Notes under the pieces: generated by a model
What the model was told of the DNA's origin: nothing
Database searches by the model: none
The model's input: only the letters and a program-made list of their open reading frames with translations
Made by a program: the position numbers and the translations under genes
Part shown: one piece after another, positions 27,623 to 39,848 of the stretch
How positions within the stretch are numbered: the stretch's first letter is position 1
How the letters are laid out: each line of letters begins with the position of its first letter
From: Neomegalonema perideroedes DSM 15528
Lineage (GTDB): Bacteria; Pseudomonadota; Alphaproteobacteria; Rhodobacterales; Rhodobacteraceae
DNA: 64,000 bases
Direction: 5' to 3'
NCBI RefSeq assembly: GCF_000374145.1
Contig: NZ_KB893664.1
Coordinates: 56,449-120,448, forward strand

Positions 27623-28387
27623 TTGACCGCCGCTTCGGACGCAGCCCTCAGGGTCGAGGGGGTCGGCCATAGCTTCGGCCGCTTTCAGGCTCTGAGGAAC
27701 GTGAGCTTCGCGGTCCCCCGCGGAGCTTTCGCCGCTTTGCTCGGGGTGAACGGCGCGGGCAAGACGACCTTGTTCTCGCTGATCACCCGGCTTTACGACA
27801 GCCGCAGCGGCCTGATCGAGGCGGCGGGCTACGACGTGCGCCGTCAGTCGGGCGAGGCTCTGGCGCGGATGGGCGTGGTGTTTCAGAGCCGGGCTTTGGA
27901 TCTGGATCTGACCCTGCGCCAGAACCTGACCTATCATGCGGCTTTGCATGGAATCTCCGGGCGGCGCGCGCGGGCGCGGGTCGAGGAGATCGCGGCTCTG
28001 GTCGGGCTGGAGGAGAAGCTGGAGGCGCGGGCGGCGGCTTTATCGGGCGGCCAGCAGCGCCGCGCCGAAATCGGACGCGCCTTGCTCCATAAGCCGGAAC
28101 TTCTGCTGCTCGACGAGGCGGCGGCGGGGCTCGACGTGCGGGCGCGGACCGAGGTGCTGGCTCTGGTGCGCGGGCTGATCGCGCGCGAAGGCGTCTCGAC
28201 GCTCTGGGCGACCCATCAATTCGACGAAATCGAACCGGAGGACCGCGTGATCCTGCTGCATAAGGGCGAGGTGCTGGCTCAGGGCCGCGCGGCGGATTTA
28301 TCGGGCGATCAAAGCCTGACGGAGGCTTTTCTCGCGCTGACGGGCCATGCGGCGTCAGGGGCGCAGACGGAGGGCGGCGGCTCATGA
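27623..28387 (+). CDS. ABC-2 exporter ATP-binding protein of the PQQ alcohol dehydrogenase system
   Basis: About 254 residues. Two starts compete: GTG at 27617, overlapping the previous stop as GTGA, and TTG at 27623. AAGGAG at 27612-27617 is 5 bases from the TTG but overlaps the GTG, so TTG is favoured. Walker A 'GVNGAGKTTL', signature 'LSGGQQRRAEIGRALL', Walker B 'LLLLDEAAAGLDV' and switch His 'WATHQ' are intact. This ATPase type accompanies PQQ alcohol dehydrogenases and works with the permease encoded by the next gene (4-base overlap). The transported compound is unknown. Confidence 0.88.
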   Translation: MTAASDAALRVEGVGHSFGRFQALRNVSFAVPRGAFAALLGVNGAGKTTLFSLITRLYDSRSGLIEAAGYDVRRQSGEALARMGVVFQSRALDLDLTLRQNLTYHAALHGISGRRARARVEEIAALVGLEEKLEARAAALSGGQQRRAEIGRALLHKPELLLLDEAAAGLDVRARTEVLALVRGLIAREGVSTLWATHQFDEIEPEDRVILLHKGEVLAQGRAADLSGDQSLTEAFLALTGHAASGAQTEGGGS

Positions 28388-29181
28388 GGCCCGGCTGGTT
28401 CACGGCTTTTCGCGGGATTCTCTGGCGCGAGGGCCTGCGCTTTCTGCGTCAGAAGGGGCGCTTTCTGGCGGCTCTGGTGCGGCCTCTGGTCTGGCTCTTC
28501 ATCTTCGCGGCGGGCTTCCGCTCGGTGCTGGGGCTCTCAATCATCCCGCCCTATCAAACCTATGTGCTGTATGACACCTATGTCGCGCCGGGACTCTGCG
28601 CGATGATCCTGCTCTTCAGCGGGATGCAGTCTTCGCTCTCCATGGTCTACGACCGCGAGACGGGCGCCATGAGGAGCCTGCTCGTCAGCCCTTATCCGCG
28701 CTGGTTTCTGCTCGGCTCCAAGCTGATCGCGAGCGTCCTGGTCTCCTGCCTTCAGGTCTACGCCTTCCTCTTCGTGGCTTGGCTCTGGCGCGTGGAGCCG
28801 CCGCTTTGGGGTTATGTCGCGGTTGCGCCCGCCTTGATCCTCTCGGGGCTGATGCTCGGCGCTTTGGGACTGCTCATCTCCTCGACCATCCGGCAGCTGG
28901 AGAATTTCGCGGGGGTGATGAATTTCGTCATCTTCCCGATGTTCTTCGCCTCCAGCGCGCTTTATCCGCTCTGGCGCATTCGGGAATCGAGCCCGCTGCT
29001 CTATCAGATCTGCCTGTGGAATCCCTTCACCTCCGCGGTGGAGCTGATCCGCTTCGCGCTTTATCTTCAGTTCAATTTGAATGCCTTTCTGGCGGTCGGG
29101 GGATGCGCGGTCGCCTTCTTCGCTCTGACCGTCGTGATGTATGATCCTTCTAAGGGACTCTGGCGCAAACGCGGCGCCTGA
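28384..29181 (+). CDS. ABC-2 type permease of the PQQ alcohol dehydrogenase system
   Basis: 265 residues with six predicted membrane segments and the ABC-2 pattern ('LWREGLRFLRQKGRFLAALVRPLVWLFIFAAGFRS', 'GMQSSLSMVYDRETGAMRSLLVSPYPRWFLLGSKLIASVLV', 'FPMFFASSALYPLWRI'). It resembles the PedC-like permeases found with pedE/exaA genes. ATGA overlap with the ATPase gene. It ends 10 bases before the convergent oxoprolinase gene, closing the island. Confidence 0.88.
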   Translation: MRPGWFTAFRGILWREGLRFLRQKGRFLAALVRPLVWLFIFAAGFRSVLGLSIIPPYQTYVLYDTYVAPGLCAMILLFSGMQSSLSMVYDRETGAMRSLLVSPYPRWFLLGSKLIASVLVSCLQVYAFLFVAWLWRVEPPLWGYVAVAPALILSGLMLGALGLLISSTIRQLENFAGVMNFVIFPMFFASSALYPLWRIRESSPLLYQICLWNPFTSAVELIRFALYLQFNLNAFLAVGGCAVAFFALTVVMYDPSKGLWRKRGA

Positions 29182-29191
29182 GTCCGCCTGT

Positions 29192-32824
<3,633 letters not shown>

Positions 32825-32931
32825 GATCCGCCCCGCCCCCGCCCTGAAAAGCCGCCCCCAAAAGAAGCGAACGGGCTCATCAAGACGAAAGCGGCGGAGC
32901 GGTCAACCCTTCCTGCGCCTTTTGAGCAGGC

Positions 32932-34365
32932 TCAGGCGGCGCGGCCGATCAGCGCCGCGAGATCCTCGACCAATTCGCGCACGAGGGCGGCGTCTTCGTC
33001 CTCGGCCATGACGCGGATCAGCGGCTCGGTGCCCGATTTGCGGATGAGGAGCCGTCCATGGCCCTCCAGCCGGGATTCGGCCTCGGCGATGGCGCTTTTG
33101 ACCTCGGGCTTCTCCAGCGGATCGGCGCCCGGCGCGTAGCGGGCGTTTTTGAGCAGCTGCGGATAGGGCGTGAAGACCCGTCCGATCCGGCTGGCCTTTT
33201 CGCCCCGGCGCACCATCTCGGCCATGACCTGCAAAGCCGCGACCAAGCCGTCTCCGGTGGAGGCGAAGTCGCCGAAGACGATATGTCCCGATTGCTCGCC
33301 GCCGAGATTGCATCCGCGCTCGCGCATCTCCGCGACGACGAAGCGGTCGCCGACCTTGGCCCGCACGAGGCCCAGCCCGCGCGCCTTCAAATGCTTCTCC
33401 AGCCCCATGTTCGACATGACCGTGGCCACCAGAGCCCCGCCCTTGAGCGCGCCGCGCGCCGCCCAGGATTCGGCGATGAGCCCCATGATCTGATCGCCGT
33501 CGATGATGGCGCCGGTCTCGTCGATGAGATGCACGCGGTCGGCGTCGCCGTCGAGGGCGATTCCGAGATCAGCGCGGGTCTCGACCACCTTGGCGGCGCA
33601 GGCCTGCGGCGCGGTGGAGCCGACGCCCTCGTTGATGTTGAAGCCGTCCGGCGAGACGCCGAGCGCGATCACCTCGGCGCCGAGTTCGGCCAGAGCCATC
33701 GGCGCGACCTTATAGGCGGCGCCGTTGGCGCAATCGACCACGATCCTCAGCCCGTCGAGGCGCAATTCGCGCGGGAAGGTGTTTTTGACGAATTCGATGT
33801 AGCGGGCGTGGGAGTCGTCGAGGTGGGTGTGGCGGCCCATGGCGCGCGGCCCGACGAAATCGGTTTCGGAGACGCCTTCGTCCATCAGCGCCGAGATCGC
33901 GGCCTCCTGCGCGTCGGAGAGCTTGAAGCCGTCGGCCCCGAAGAGCTTAAGGCCGTTGTCGTGGAAGGGGTTGTGCGAGGCCGAGATCATCACGCCCAGA
34001 TCCGCCCGCAGAGACTTCACCAGCATGCTCACCGCCGGAGTGGGCAGCGGCCCGAGCGAATAGACGTCGAAGCCCATGGTCATGAAGCCCGCCCCGACGG
34101 CGGATTCCAGCATATAGGAGGAGCGGCGCGGGTCTTTGCCGATCACCACCCGCCGACGCGCGCCGCCTTCTCCGCCGAAGATCTTTCCGGCGGCTTGTCC
34201 CAGCCGCAAGGCCATTTCGGCGGTGATGGGATGGGCGTTGGCGCGTCCGCGCACGCCGTCGGTTCCGAAATATCCGCGGTCGGCCTTGGCGGCCTGTTTG
34301 ATCTGCTGTGGAATTTTCTCACCCTCTTTGCGGATAAGCGGCACAAGCGAAACTTCATTCGACAT
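32932..34365 (-). CDS. glmM: Phosphoglucosamine mutase with extended N-terminus
   Basis: 477 residues. The phosphohexomutase core is complete: 'YFGTDGVRG' (32-40), phosphoserine loop 'ISASHNP' (Ser130), metal-binding 'DGDADR', sugar-specificity 'GGEQSGHI' and phosphate-binding '[14 protein letters not shown]'. It makes glucosamine-1-phosphate for peptidoglycan and LPS. Most GlmM proteins begin two to four residues before the YFGTDG motif; here about 30 extra residues precede it, and no start codon lies nearer, so the extension is probably real. The neighbours are unrelated; glmM usually lies near folP or ftsH. Confidence 0.94.
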   Translation of the reverse strand: MSNEVSLVPLIRKEGEKIPQQIKQAAKADRGYFGTDGVRGRANAHPITAEMALRLGQAAGKIFGGEGGARRRVVIGKDPRRSSYMLESAVGAGFMTMGFDVYSLGPLPTPAVSMLVKSLRADLGVMISASHNPFHDNGLKLFGADGFKLSDAQEAAISALMDEGVSETDFVGPRAMGRHTHLDDSHARYIEFVKNTFPRELRLDGLRIVVDCANGAAYKVAPMALAELGAEVIALGVSPDGFNINEGVGSTAPQACAAKVVETRADLGIALDGDADRVHLIDETGAIIDGDQIMGLIAESWAARGALKGGALVATVMSNMGLEKHLKARGLGLVRAKVGDRFVVAEMRERGCNLGGEQSGHIVFGDFASTGDGLVAALQVMAEMVRRGEKASRIGRVFTPYPQLLKNARYAPGADPLEKPEVKSAIAEAESRLEGHGRLLIRKSGTEPLIRVMAEDEDAALVRELVEDLAALIGRAA

Positions 34366-34502
34366 ATGGTCTACCCCGACGCGACGCCAATCTAGCGCCT
34401 GAATCGGCCCGGGGCGAAGAGGATAAGATCATATCCGCCGCTCCGGGAGGCGCTCGATTCGCGATTCTGACCACGCGTTCATTGCAGAATCATGTCTGAC
34501 GC

Positions 34503-35300
34503 TCAGATCCTTTCGAAGGAGGGGGCCGGCGCGGGCTTGGAATCCGGTTCAGGCGTCACGTCGAGCGGCTGAAGCACGAAGCCCCGATCCGTCTGCGCGC
34601 TCCAGACCGTCACGCCGAAGACCCGCGCCAGAATCTCCGGCGTCAGCGCCTCGGCGGGCGGGCCGTCGGCGGCGATCCGGCCCTCGCGCAGCAGAATCAG
34701 CCGCGTGCAATGGCGCGCCGCCAGACCCAGATCATGCAGAGAGGCCAGCACCGCGCCGCCCTCGGCGGCCCGGCGCGCGAAGACCCGCATGGCGGAGATC
34801 TGCGCCGCCGGATCCAGCCCCGCGGCGGGCTCGTCGGCGACGAGCAACGGCGATTCCTGCGCCAGAAGCCGCGCCATGAGGACGCGGGCCTGCTCGCCGC
34901 CGGATAATTCGTCGGCGCGGCGCTTGCGCAGCTTGTCGAGCTTCAGGGCCGTCAGGGCGCGCGCCACGGCGAGGCGGTCGGCTTCGGCGGCGGCTTCGGG
35001 ATGGGCGAGCCTTCCCAGCGCGACCACCCGCTCGACGGACATGGGCCATGCGATTTCGCGCGTCTGAGGCATGAAGGCGACCGCCCGCGCGCGGGCGGCG
35101 GCCGACATCTCGGCGAGGGAGGCGGAGCCTGCGGCGGATTGCAGCCCGAGCGCCGCCCGGAGCAAGGTCGTCTTGCCCGCGCCGTTGGGACCGAGCAGCC
35201 CGACGAATTCGCCCGCCCGGATCTCTAAATCGACGTCGCGCAGAACGGAGCGCCCGCCCCGGACCACGCTCAGGCCGCTCAGCTTCATCATAATGCTCAT
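34503..35300 (-). CDS. FecE/BtuD-type ABC transporter ATP-binding protein
   Basis: 265 residues from ATG at 35300 (another ATG pair follows at codon 4). Walker A 'GPNGAGKTTLLRAAL', signature 'LSGGEQARVLMARLL', Walker B 'LLVADEPAAGLDPAAQ' and 'LHDLGLAARHCTRLILLREGRIAADGPPAEALT' are those of ATPases for siderophore, haem or cobalamin import. No matching permease or binding protein is present. Instead its start overlaps the stop of a MATE pump gene as ATGA. Partner subunits must be encoded elsewhere, or the ATPase has another use. Confidence 0.87.
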   Translation of the reverse strand: MSIMMKLSGLSVVRGGRSVLRDVDLEIRAGEFVGLLGPNGAGKTTLLRAALGLQSAAGSASLAEMSAAARARAVAFMPQTREIAWPMSVERVVALGRLAHPEAAAEADRLAVARALTALKLDKLRKRRADELSGGEQARVLMARLLAQESPLLVADEPAAGLDPAAQISAMRVFARRAAEGGAVLASLHDLGLAARHCTRLILLREGRIAADGPPAEALTPEILARVFGVTVWSAQTDRGFVLQPLDVTPEPDSKPAPAPSFERI

Positions 35301-36823
35301 GGCTCGCCCTCGCGCAGAGGCGGCGCGTTGGCCGCCAGCGGACTGCCCGGAGGCGCCGCCTCGGAGTAAAGCGCCGCCGCCGGAGGCCGCGCGTCGGGGA
35401 GGGCGGCGGCGCGCACCCGCATGTCGCGCTCTTTGCGCCAGCCGCCGTAACGATAAAGGAGGATCGCCATGATCATGGTCGCGACCATGGCCGCCGGGAA
35501 GCTCAGCCAAAGCGCGTCCGGACCGATCGCGCCCTGAAGCCCCCAGGCGAAGCCGAGGCGGATCGGAAACATCGAGATGAACAAAATCGCCAGAGGCCAG
35601 AGCACCTGCCCATTGGCGCGCACCGTGGCGAAGAGCACCATGGTCACGCCGAAGGGGATGAAGCCCCATGTGGCGATGCGCATGATATGCTCGCCGATCC
35701 CGACGGCCGCGCCGCCCGCGCCTAAAAACAGCTCCAGAGCGGCCCGCTCGGCCAGCAGAAGCAGCAGCACCAAAGCGCCCGTCAAAGCGAGGTTGAAGAC
35801 CACGCCGACTTGCGCGATGCGCTCCACGCGGTCCCAGCGTCCGGCGCCGATGTTCTGGGCGGTCATGGCGCTGACCGCCGCCCCGAGCGCCATGGCGGGC
35901 ATCTGCACATAGGTCCAGAGCTGCTGCGTGGCGCCGAAAGCGGCGGTGGTGTCCACGCCGCGCTCGTTGATGAGCGTCATCATCGCCAGCATGGAGGCCG
36001 AGACCACGATCATCTGAATCCCCATGGGCAGGCCCTTGGTCAGCATGAGCTTCAGAATCGCGCCGTCGGGGCGCAGATAGCCCAGTTCCGCCCCGCGCAG
36101 CCGCAAAGGCAGATCCCGCCCGTAGACATAGGCCAGCATGGCCGCGAGGCTGACGTAGCTGCCGACCGCCGTGGCCAGCGCCGAGCCTCCGACGCCCATC
36201 GCCGGGAAAGGCCCCAGCCCGAGGATGAAGACCGGGTTCAGAATCACGTCGAGGACCGCCGCCAAGGCCATGAAGATCAAAGGCGTCACCGCGTCCCCGC
36301 CGCCGCGCAGCACCATCATCAGCATGGTCATGAGCAGAAAGGCGGGCAGGGCGAGGAAGGTGACCTTCAGGAAGGCGCGGGCCAGAGGCTCGATCTCCGG
36401 CGCGACTCCCAGCACGCCCAGCACATGAGGCGCCGCGAACCAGCCGCCCACCGCCAGCAGCAGCGAGACCGGCAGGAAAGCCCCCATCGCCGTCCCGACC
36501 ACCCGCCGCGCGGAATCCAGATCTCCGCGCCCGACCGACTGGCCGACGAGGATGGTCGAGGCCATGCCGAAGCCGAAGACGAAGGCCGTCAGCAGAAACA
36601 TGACGAGATTGCCGTTGGCGGTGGCCGCCACGGCGGCTTCTCCGATCAGCCGCCCGACCCAGATGGTGTCTATGGAGCCGTTGGCGGATTGCAGCATCGA
36701 CGAGGCGAGCGTGGGCAGGGCGAAGGCCAGCAAAGTGGGGCCTATCGGCGCCGCGACCAGATCGTTCTTGGCTTTCAACTCGGGTCTCCATTGGGCCGAA
36801 AAGGCTAGGCGGGAATCTGGCAT
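35297..36823 (-). CDS. MATE-family efflux transporter
   Basis: 508 residues, twelve membrane helices in two homologous halves ('GPTLLAFALPTLASSMLQSANGSIDTIWVGRLIGEAAVAA' and 'GLPMGIQMIVVSASMLAMMTLINERGVDTTAAFGATQQLWTY'), typical NorM/DinF-like topology. Such pumps export cationic drugs or metabolites with Na+ or H+. The C-terminus extends about 40 hydrophilic, Pro/Ala-rich residues past the last helix. The gene is translationally coupled to a siderophore-type ABC ATPase, which may point to export and re-import of a metal chelator (inference). Confidence 0.9.
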   Translation of the reverse strand: MPDSRLAFSAQWRPELKAKNDLVAAPIGPTLLAFALPTLASSMLQSANGSIDTIWVGRLIGEAAVAATANGNLVMFLLTAFVFGFGMASTILVGQSVGRGDLDSARRVVGTAMGAFLPVSLLLAVGGWFAAPHVLGVLGVAPEIEPLARAFLKVTFLALPAFLLMTMLMMVLRGGGDAVTPLIFMALAAVLDVILNPVFILGLGPFPAMGVGGSALATAVGSYVSLAAMLAYVYGRDLPLRLRGAELGYLRPDGAILKLMLTKGLPMGIQMIVVSASMLAMMTLINERGVDTTAAFGATQQLWTYVQMPAMALGAAVSAMTAQNIGAGRWDRVERIAQVGVVFNLALTGALVLLLLLAERAALELFLGAGGAAVGIGEHIMRIATWGFIPFGVTMVLFATVRANGQVLWPLAILFISMFPIRLGFAWGLQGAIGPDALWLSFPAAMVATMIMAILLYRYGGWRKERDMRVRAAALPDARPPAAALYSEAAPPGSPLAANAPPLREGEP

Positions 36824-36992
36824 GGCCGGGGGCGTCGTTCAATCCAAAGGGCTTCATGTCGGCTTGAGGTCGGGAGGCGGCGTCTTCTTATCCGAATATC
36901 GCATAAGTATAGGGCGCTTAAGCATTGGACGCGCGCCCGGCGGCGTGCGAGCCAAGGCTTCGGCTTTTCTTCAGGGGATCCCTCGGAAAGCC

Positions 36993-37038
36993 CGACGTCC
37001 TGGCCCATGGCGCGGCGGCGCCGGGCTTCAGGACGTCG
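36993..37038 (+). promoter_or_regulatory. Long RNA hairpin masking the metN ribosome-binding site
   Basis: A 10-bp stem (36993-37002 with 37029-37038), a 4-bp stem (GCCC/GGGC) and a 5-bp stem (GGCGC/GCGCC, loop GGCG) stack with only two 2-base bulges. The 3' arm contains AGGAC, the only Shine-Dalgarno-like stretch before the metN ATG, which begins 4 bases after the hairpin. No U-run follows, so translation control is more likely than termination. No known SAM-riboswitch core was recognised just upstream. A CTTAT-N11-ATAAG dyad at 36887-36907 may be a transcriptional operator. Confidence 0.6.
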
Positions 37039-37041
37039 CAT

Positions 37042-38055
37042 ATGATCACGCTCGACCAAGTTTCGAAAATCTATCGCGCGGGCGGAAATAAGATCGCCGC
37101 TGTGGACGAGGTCAGCCTGACCATCCCCGCGGGAAGGGTCACGGGGATCATCGGCCAGAGCGGCGCCGGGAAAAGCACGCTCATCCGCATGCTGAACGGC
37201 TTGGAGAAGCCTTCCTCCGGCTCGGTTCTGGTGGCGGGGCGCGACATGGGCCGGGCCTCCGGGGCGGAGCTGCGCAAGGCGCGGCTCAAGATCGGCATGA
37301 TCTTTCAGCATTTCAATCTGCTCTGGTCGCGCACGGCGCGCGCCAACGTCGCCTTCGCGCTGGAGATCGCCGGAATTCCCCGCGCCGAGCGCCGCGCCCG
37401 AGTCGAGGAGCTGCTCCGGCTGGTGGGGCTGGAGGGCAGAGAAGATTCCTATCCCGCGCAGCTTAGCGGCGGACAGAAACAGCGCGTCGGGATCGCGCGG
37501 GCTCTGGCCAATGCGCCGGATCTGCTCCTCTGCGACGAAGCCACCTCGGCGCTGGACCCTCAGACCACAGATCAGATTCTGGATCTCCTCTCCGAGATCA
37601 ACCGCCGCCTCGGGCTGACCATCGTGCTGATCACGCATGAGATGCATGTGGTGCGCCGCATCTGCGATCATGTGGCGGTGATGGAGGCCGGGCGCGTCGT
37701 GGAGGAAGGCCTCGTCTCCGAGGTCTTCGCCGCGCCGAAACAGCCGATCACCCGCCGCTTCATCCGCCAGACCTCGGAGGAGGGGGGCTTTGATCCGGCC
37801 CTCGCGCCGCCCGAGGGCGCATTGCTGCGTCTGACCTATGCGGGCGAGGGCGGAGCGGCGCAGGATTCCGCCTTCTCCGAGGCGGTTTTGAAGCTCGGGC
37901 TGCGGGCGAATCTGCTTCAGGCCCGCCTGAGCCAGACCCTTGAGGGGCCTTCCGGCGAGATCGTCGCCCATTTGCCCGATCCGGCTCAGGCGCGGGCTTT
38001 GGCCGAATTCCTCGCGACGCGCGGAATCGGCGTCGATCTTCTGCGGGAGGGCTAA
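37042..38055 (+). CDS. metN: D/L-methionine ABC importer, ATP-binding protein
   Basis: 337 residues from ATG at 37042; an in-frame start at 36925 would add a 39-residue non-homologous leader read through the hairpin and is rejected. '[49 protein letters not shown]' is typical MetN, with signature '[15 protein letters not shown]', Walker B '[15 protein letters not shown]' and a C-terminal NIL regulatory domain (about 255-335) that in homologues binds methionine and shuts the transporter (trans-inhibition). First gene of metNIQ. Confidence 0.94.
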   Translation: MITLDQVSKIYRAGGNKIAAVDEVSLTIPAGRVTGIIGQSGAGKSTLIRMLNGLEKPSSGSVLVAGRDMGRASGAELRKARLKIGMIFQHFNLLWSRTARANVAFALEIAGIPRAERRARVEELLRLVGLEGREDSYPAQLSGGQKQRVGIARALANAPDLLLCDEATSALDPQTTDQILDLLSEINRRLGLTIVLITHEMHVVRRICDHVAVMEAGRVVEEGLVSEVFAAPKQPITRRFIRQTSEEGGFDPALAPPEGALLRLTYAGEGGAAQDSAFSEAVLKLGLRANLLQARLSQTLEGPSGEIVAHLPDPAQARALAEFLATRGIGVDLLREG

Positions 38056-38058
38056 GCC

Positions 38059-38739
38059 ATGCTCGCCGAATGGATCTCCGCCGCGCTGCCCAACGTGCGA
38101 CTCGCGCCTCTGCTCAAGGCGACGCAGGACACGCTGTATATGACCGCCATGGCGGGAGCGGCGGTCTTCGTGCTCGGGCTGCTGCTCGGGACGGCCCTCT
38201 ATCTGACTTCGCCGGGGCGGCTGCTGGCCAATCGGCCCCTCTATTGGACGCTCTCGACGCTGACCAACGTCTTTCGCGCCATTCCCTTCATCATCCTGCT
38301 GGTGCTGCTGATTCCCTTCACGCGGGCGGTGGTGGGCACGATCCTCGGGGTGAACGCGGCGCTTCCGGCGCTGATCTTCGGGGCGGCGCCCTTCTACGCG
38401 CGCCTCGTGGAGCTGGCCTTCCGCGAAGTCGACCGCGGCGTCATCGAGGCCACCCGCGCCATGGGCGGCGGAATCGGGACGGTGGTCCTCCGGGTGCTGA
38501 TCCCCGAGGCCGCTCCGGCGCTGGTCTCCGGCCTGACCGTCACGCTGATCGCCTTGGTGGGCTATACGGCCATGGCGGGCGCCATCGGCGCCGGAGGGCT
38601 CGGCCATCTCGCCTATCTCGAAGGATTCCAGCGCAGCCGCCGCGACGTGACCCTCGCGGCCACTCTGGCGGTGCTGCTGATCGTCTTCGTCATTCAGTTT
38701 CTCGGCGACCGCCTCGCGCGGCGTCTGGACAAACGCTGA
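38059..38739 (+). CDS. metI: Methionine ABC importer, permease
   Basis: 226 residues, five membrane helices, with the MetI pattern 'TQDTLYMTAMAGAAVFVLGLLLG', 'NVFRAIPFIILLVLLIPFTR' and the EAA-like coupling segment 'GVIEATRAMGGGIGTVVLRVLIPEA'. It starts 4 bases after the metN stop and is certainly co-transcribed. It forms the inner-membrane channel as a dimer with MetN. Confidence 0.95.
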   Translation: MLAEWISAALPNVRLAPLLKATQDTLYMTAMAGAAVFVLGLLLGTALYLTSPGRLLANRPLYWTLSTLTNVFRAIPFIILLVLLIPFTRAVVGTILGVNAALPALIFGAAPFYARLVELAFREVDRGVIEATRAMGGGIGTVVLRVLIPEAAPALVSGLTVTLIALVGYTAMAGAIGAGGLGHLAYLEGFQRSRRDVTLAATLAVLLIVFVIQFLGDRLARRLDKR

Positions 38740-38767
38740 CTCTCTCTTGAGTCTCAAGGAGCTTATC

Positions 38768-39574
38768 ATGTTGAACCGCATCTTCGCCGCGACTTTCGCC
38801 TCTGTTCTGGCGCTGGCCGGTCCCGCTTTCGCTCAGACCAAGCTCACCGTGGGCGCTTCGCCGACGCCGCACGCCGAGATCCTCGAATTCGCCAAGCCGC
38901 TGCTGGCGGAAAAGGGCGTGGATCTGAACGTCGTCGTGTTTCAGGACTACATCCTTCCGAACACCGCCCTCGTGGGCGGCGACATCGACGCGAATTATTT
39001 CCAGCACGTCCCCTATCTGAACGAGGTGCTGGCCGATAATCCTGATTATAAGCTCGTCAATGCGGGCGGCGTGCATGTCGAGCCCATCGGGATCTACTCC
39101 AAGCGCTGGAAGAGCCTCTCCGAGCTGCCGCAGGACGGCCGCGTGATCCTGCGCGATTCCGTGGCCGAGGAAGGCCGCATCCTCGCGATCTTCCAGCGCG
39201 AGGGCGTGGTGAAGCTGAAAGAGGGCGTCGAGGCGGCGGCGGTGCGGATCTCCGACATCGCCGAGAACCCCAAGAACCTGACCTTCCTGCCCGACATCGA
39301 GGCGGCGCTCCTGCCGCAGGTCTACGCCAACGACGAAGCCGACGCCGTGACCATCAACGCCAATTACGCGCTCGGCGCGGGGCTGGACCCGGTCAAGGAT
39401 CCCATCGCCGTCGAGAGCGCCGAGGGCAATCCCTACGCCAACATCGTGACCGTGCGCGCGGGCGACGAGACCCGTCCGGAGATCGTCGCGCTGGTCGAGG
39501 CGCTGAAGTCCGAGCCGGTGCGTCAATTCATCCTCGACACCTATAAGGGCGCCGTGGTTCCCGTCGCCGAGTGA
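38768..39574 (+). CDS. metQ: Methionine ABC importer, substrate-binding protein (NlpA family)
   Basis: 268 residues from the ATG at 38768, which follows AAGGAG at 38756-38761. Signal peptide 'MLNRIFAATFASVLALAGPAFAQ' ends in an AFA-Q signal peptidase I site; there is no lipobox cysteine, so unlike E. coli MetQ it appears soluble. 'VGASPTPHAEILEFAKPLLAEKGVDLNVVVFQDYILPN' and 'DANYFQHVPYLN' are NlpA/MetQ hallmarks. It closes the metNIQ operon and is followed by a strong terminator. Confidence 0.94.
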   Translation: MLNRIFAATFASVLALAGPAFAQTKLTVGASPTPHAEILEFAKPLLAEKGVDLNVVVFQDYILPNTALVGGDIDANYFQHVPYLNEVLADNPDYKLVNAGGVHVEPIGIYSKRWKSLSELPQDGRVILRDSVAEEGRILAIFQREGVVKLKEGVEAAAVRISDIAENPKNLTFLPDIEAALLPQVYANDEADAVTINANYALGAGLDPVKDPIAVESAEGNPYANIVTVRAGDETRPEIVALVEALKSEPVRQFILDTYKGAVVPVAE

Positions 39575-39603
39575 TCCGCTGAGCTTAAATCGGCTGAGAA
39601 AAA

Positions 39604-39633
39604 CCCCGTCCGCGCTTTTCCGCGCGGGCGGGG
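39604..39633 (+). terminator. Terminator-like hairpin after metNIQ
   Basis: A 12-bp stem (CCCCGTCCGCGC pairing with GCGCGGGCGGGG, one G-T wobble) with loop TTTTCC, 29 bases after the metQ stop. AAAAA precedes it; the 3' side has only CCTTGCG. It probably ends the metNIQ transcript. Confidence 0.7.
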
Positions 39634-39848
39634 CCTTGCGATTCCTGCGCCTTGCTCCGCTCCCCTCTGGGGCGAGTCGTCGCAAGCGCCGATCCACAGC
39701 CTTGGCGTCATGAAACTTCGTGTAAGCATTCCCGCATCTGCGAAGACGCCTGCGGCGCGCTCTGATTTTCCTTGTGCTGAGGATTTCGGGGCGCGGCCTG
39801 CGCGGCTTTCGCGGAGATCTTCATCTGCGAAAGGGAGCTTGCGGAGCC

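Noticed and set aside
34503..36857. 784-codon minus-strand frame joining the ABC ATPase with upstream sequence
   Set aside because: Only the last 265 codons encode the ATPase; the rest is the wrong frame of the MATE gene.
36858..37041. SAM riboswitch before metN
   Set aside because: None of the SAM-I, SAM-II or SAM/SAH core sequences could be matched by eye; only a simple long hairpin is visible.
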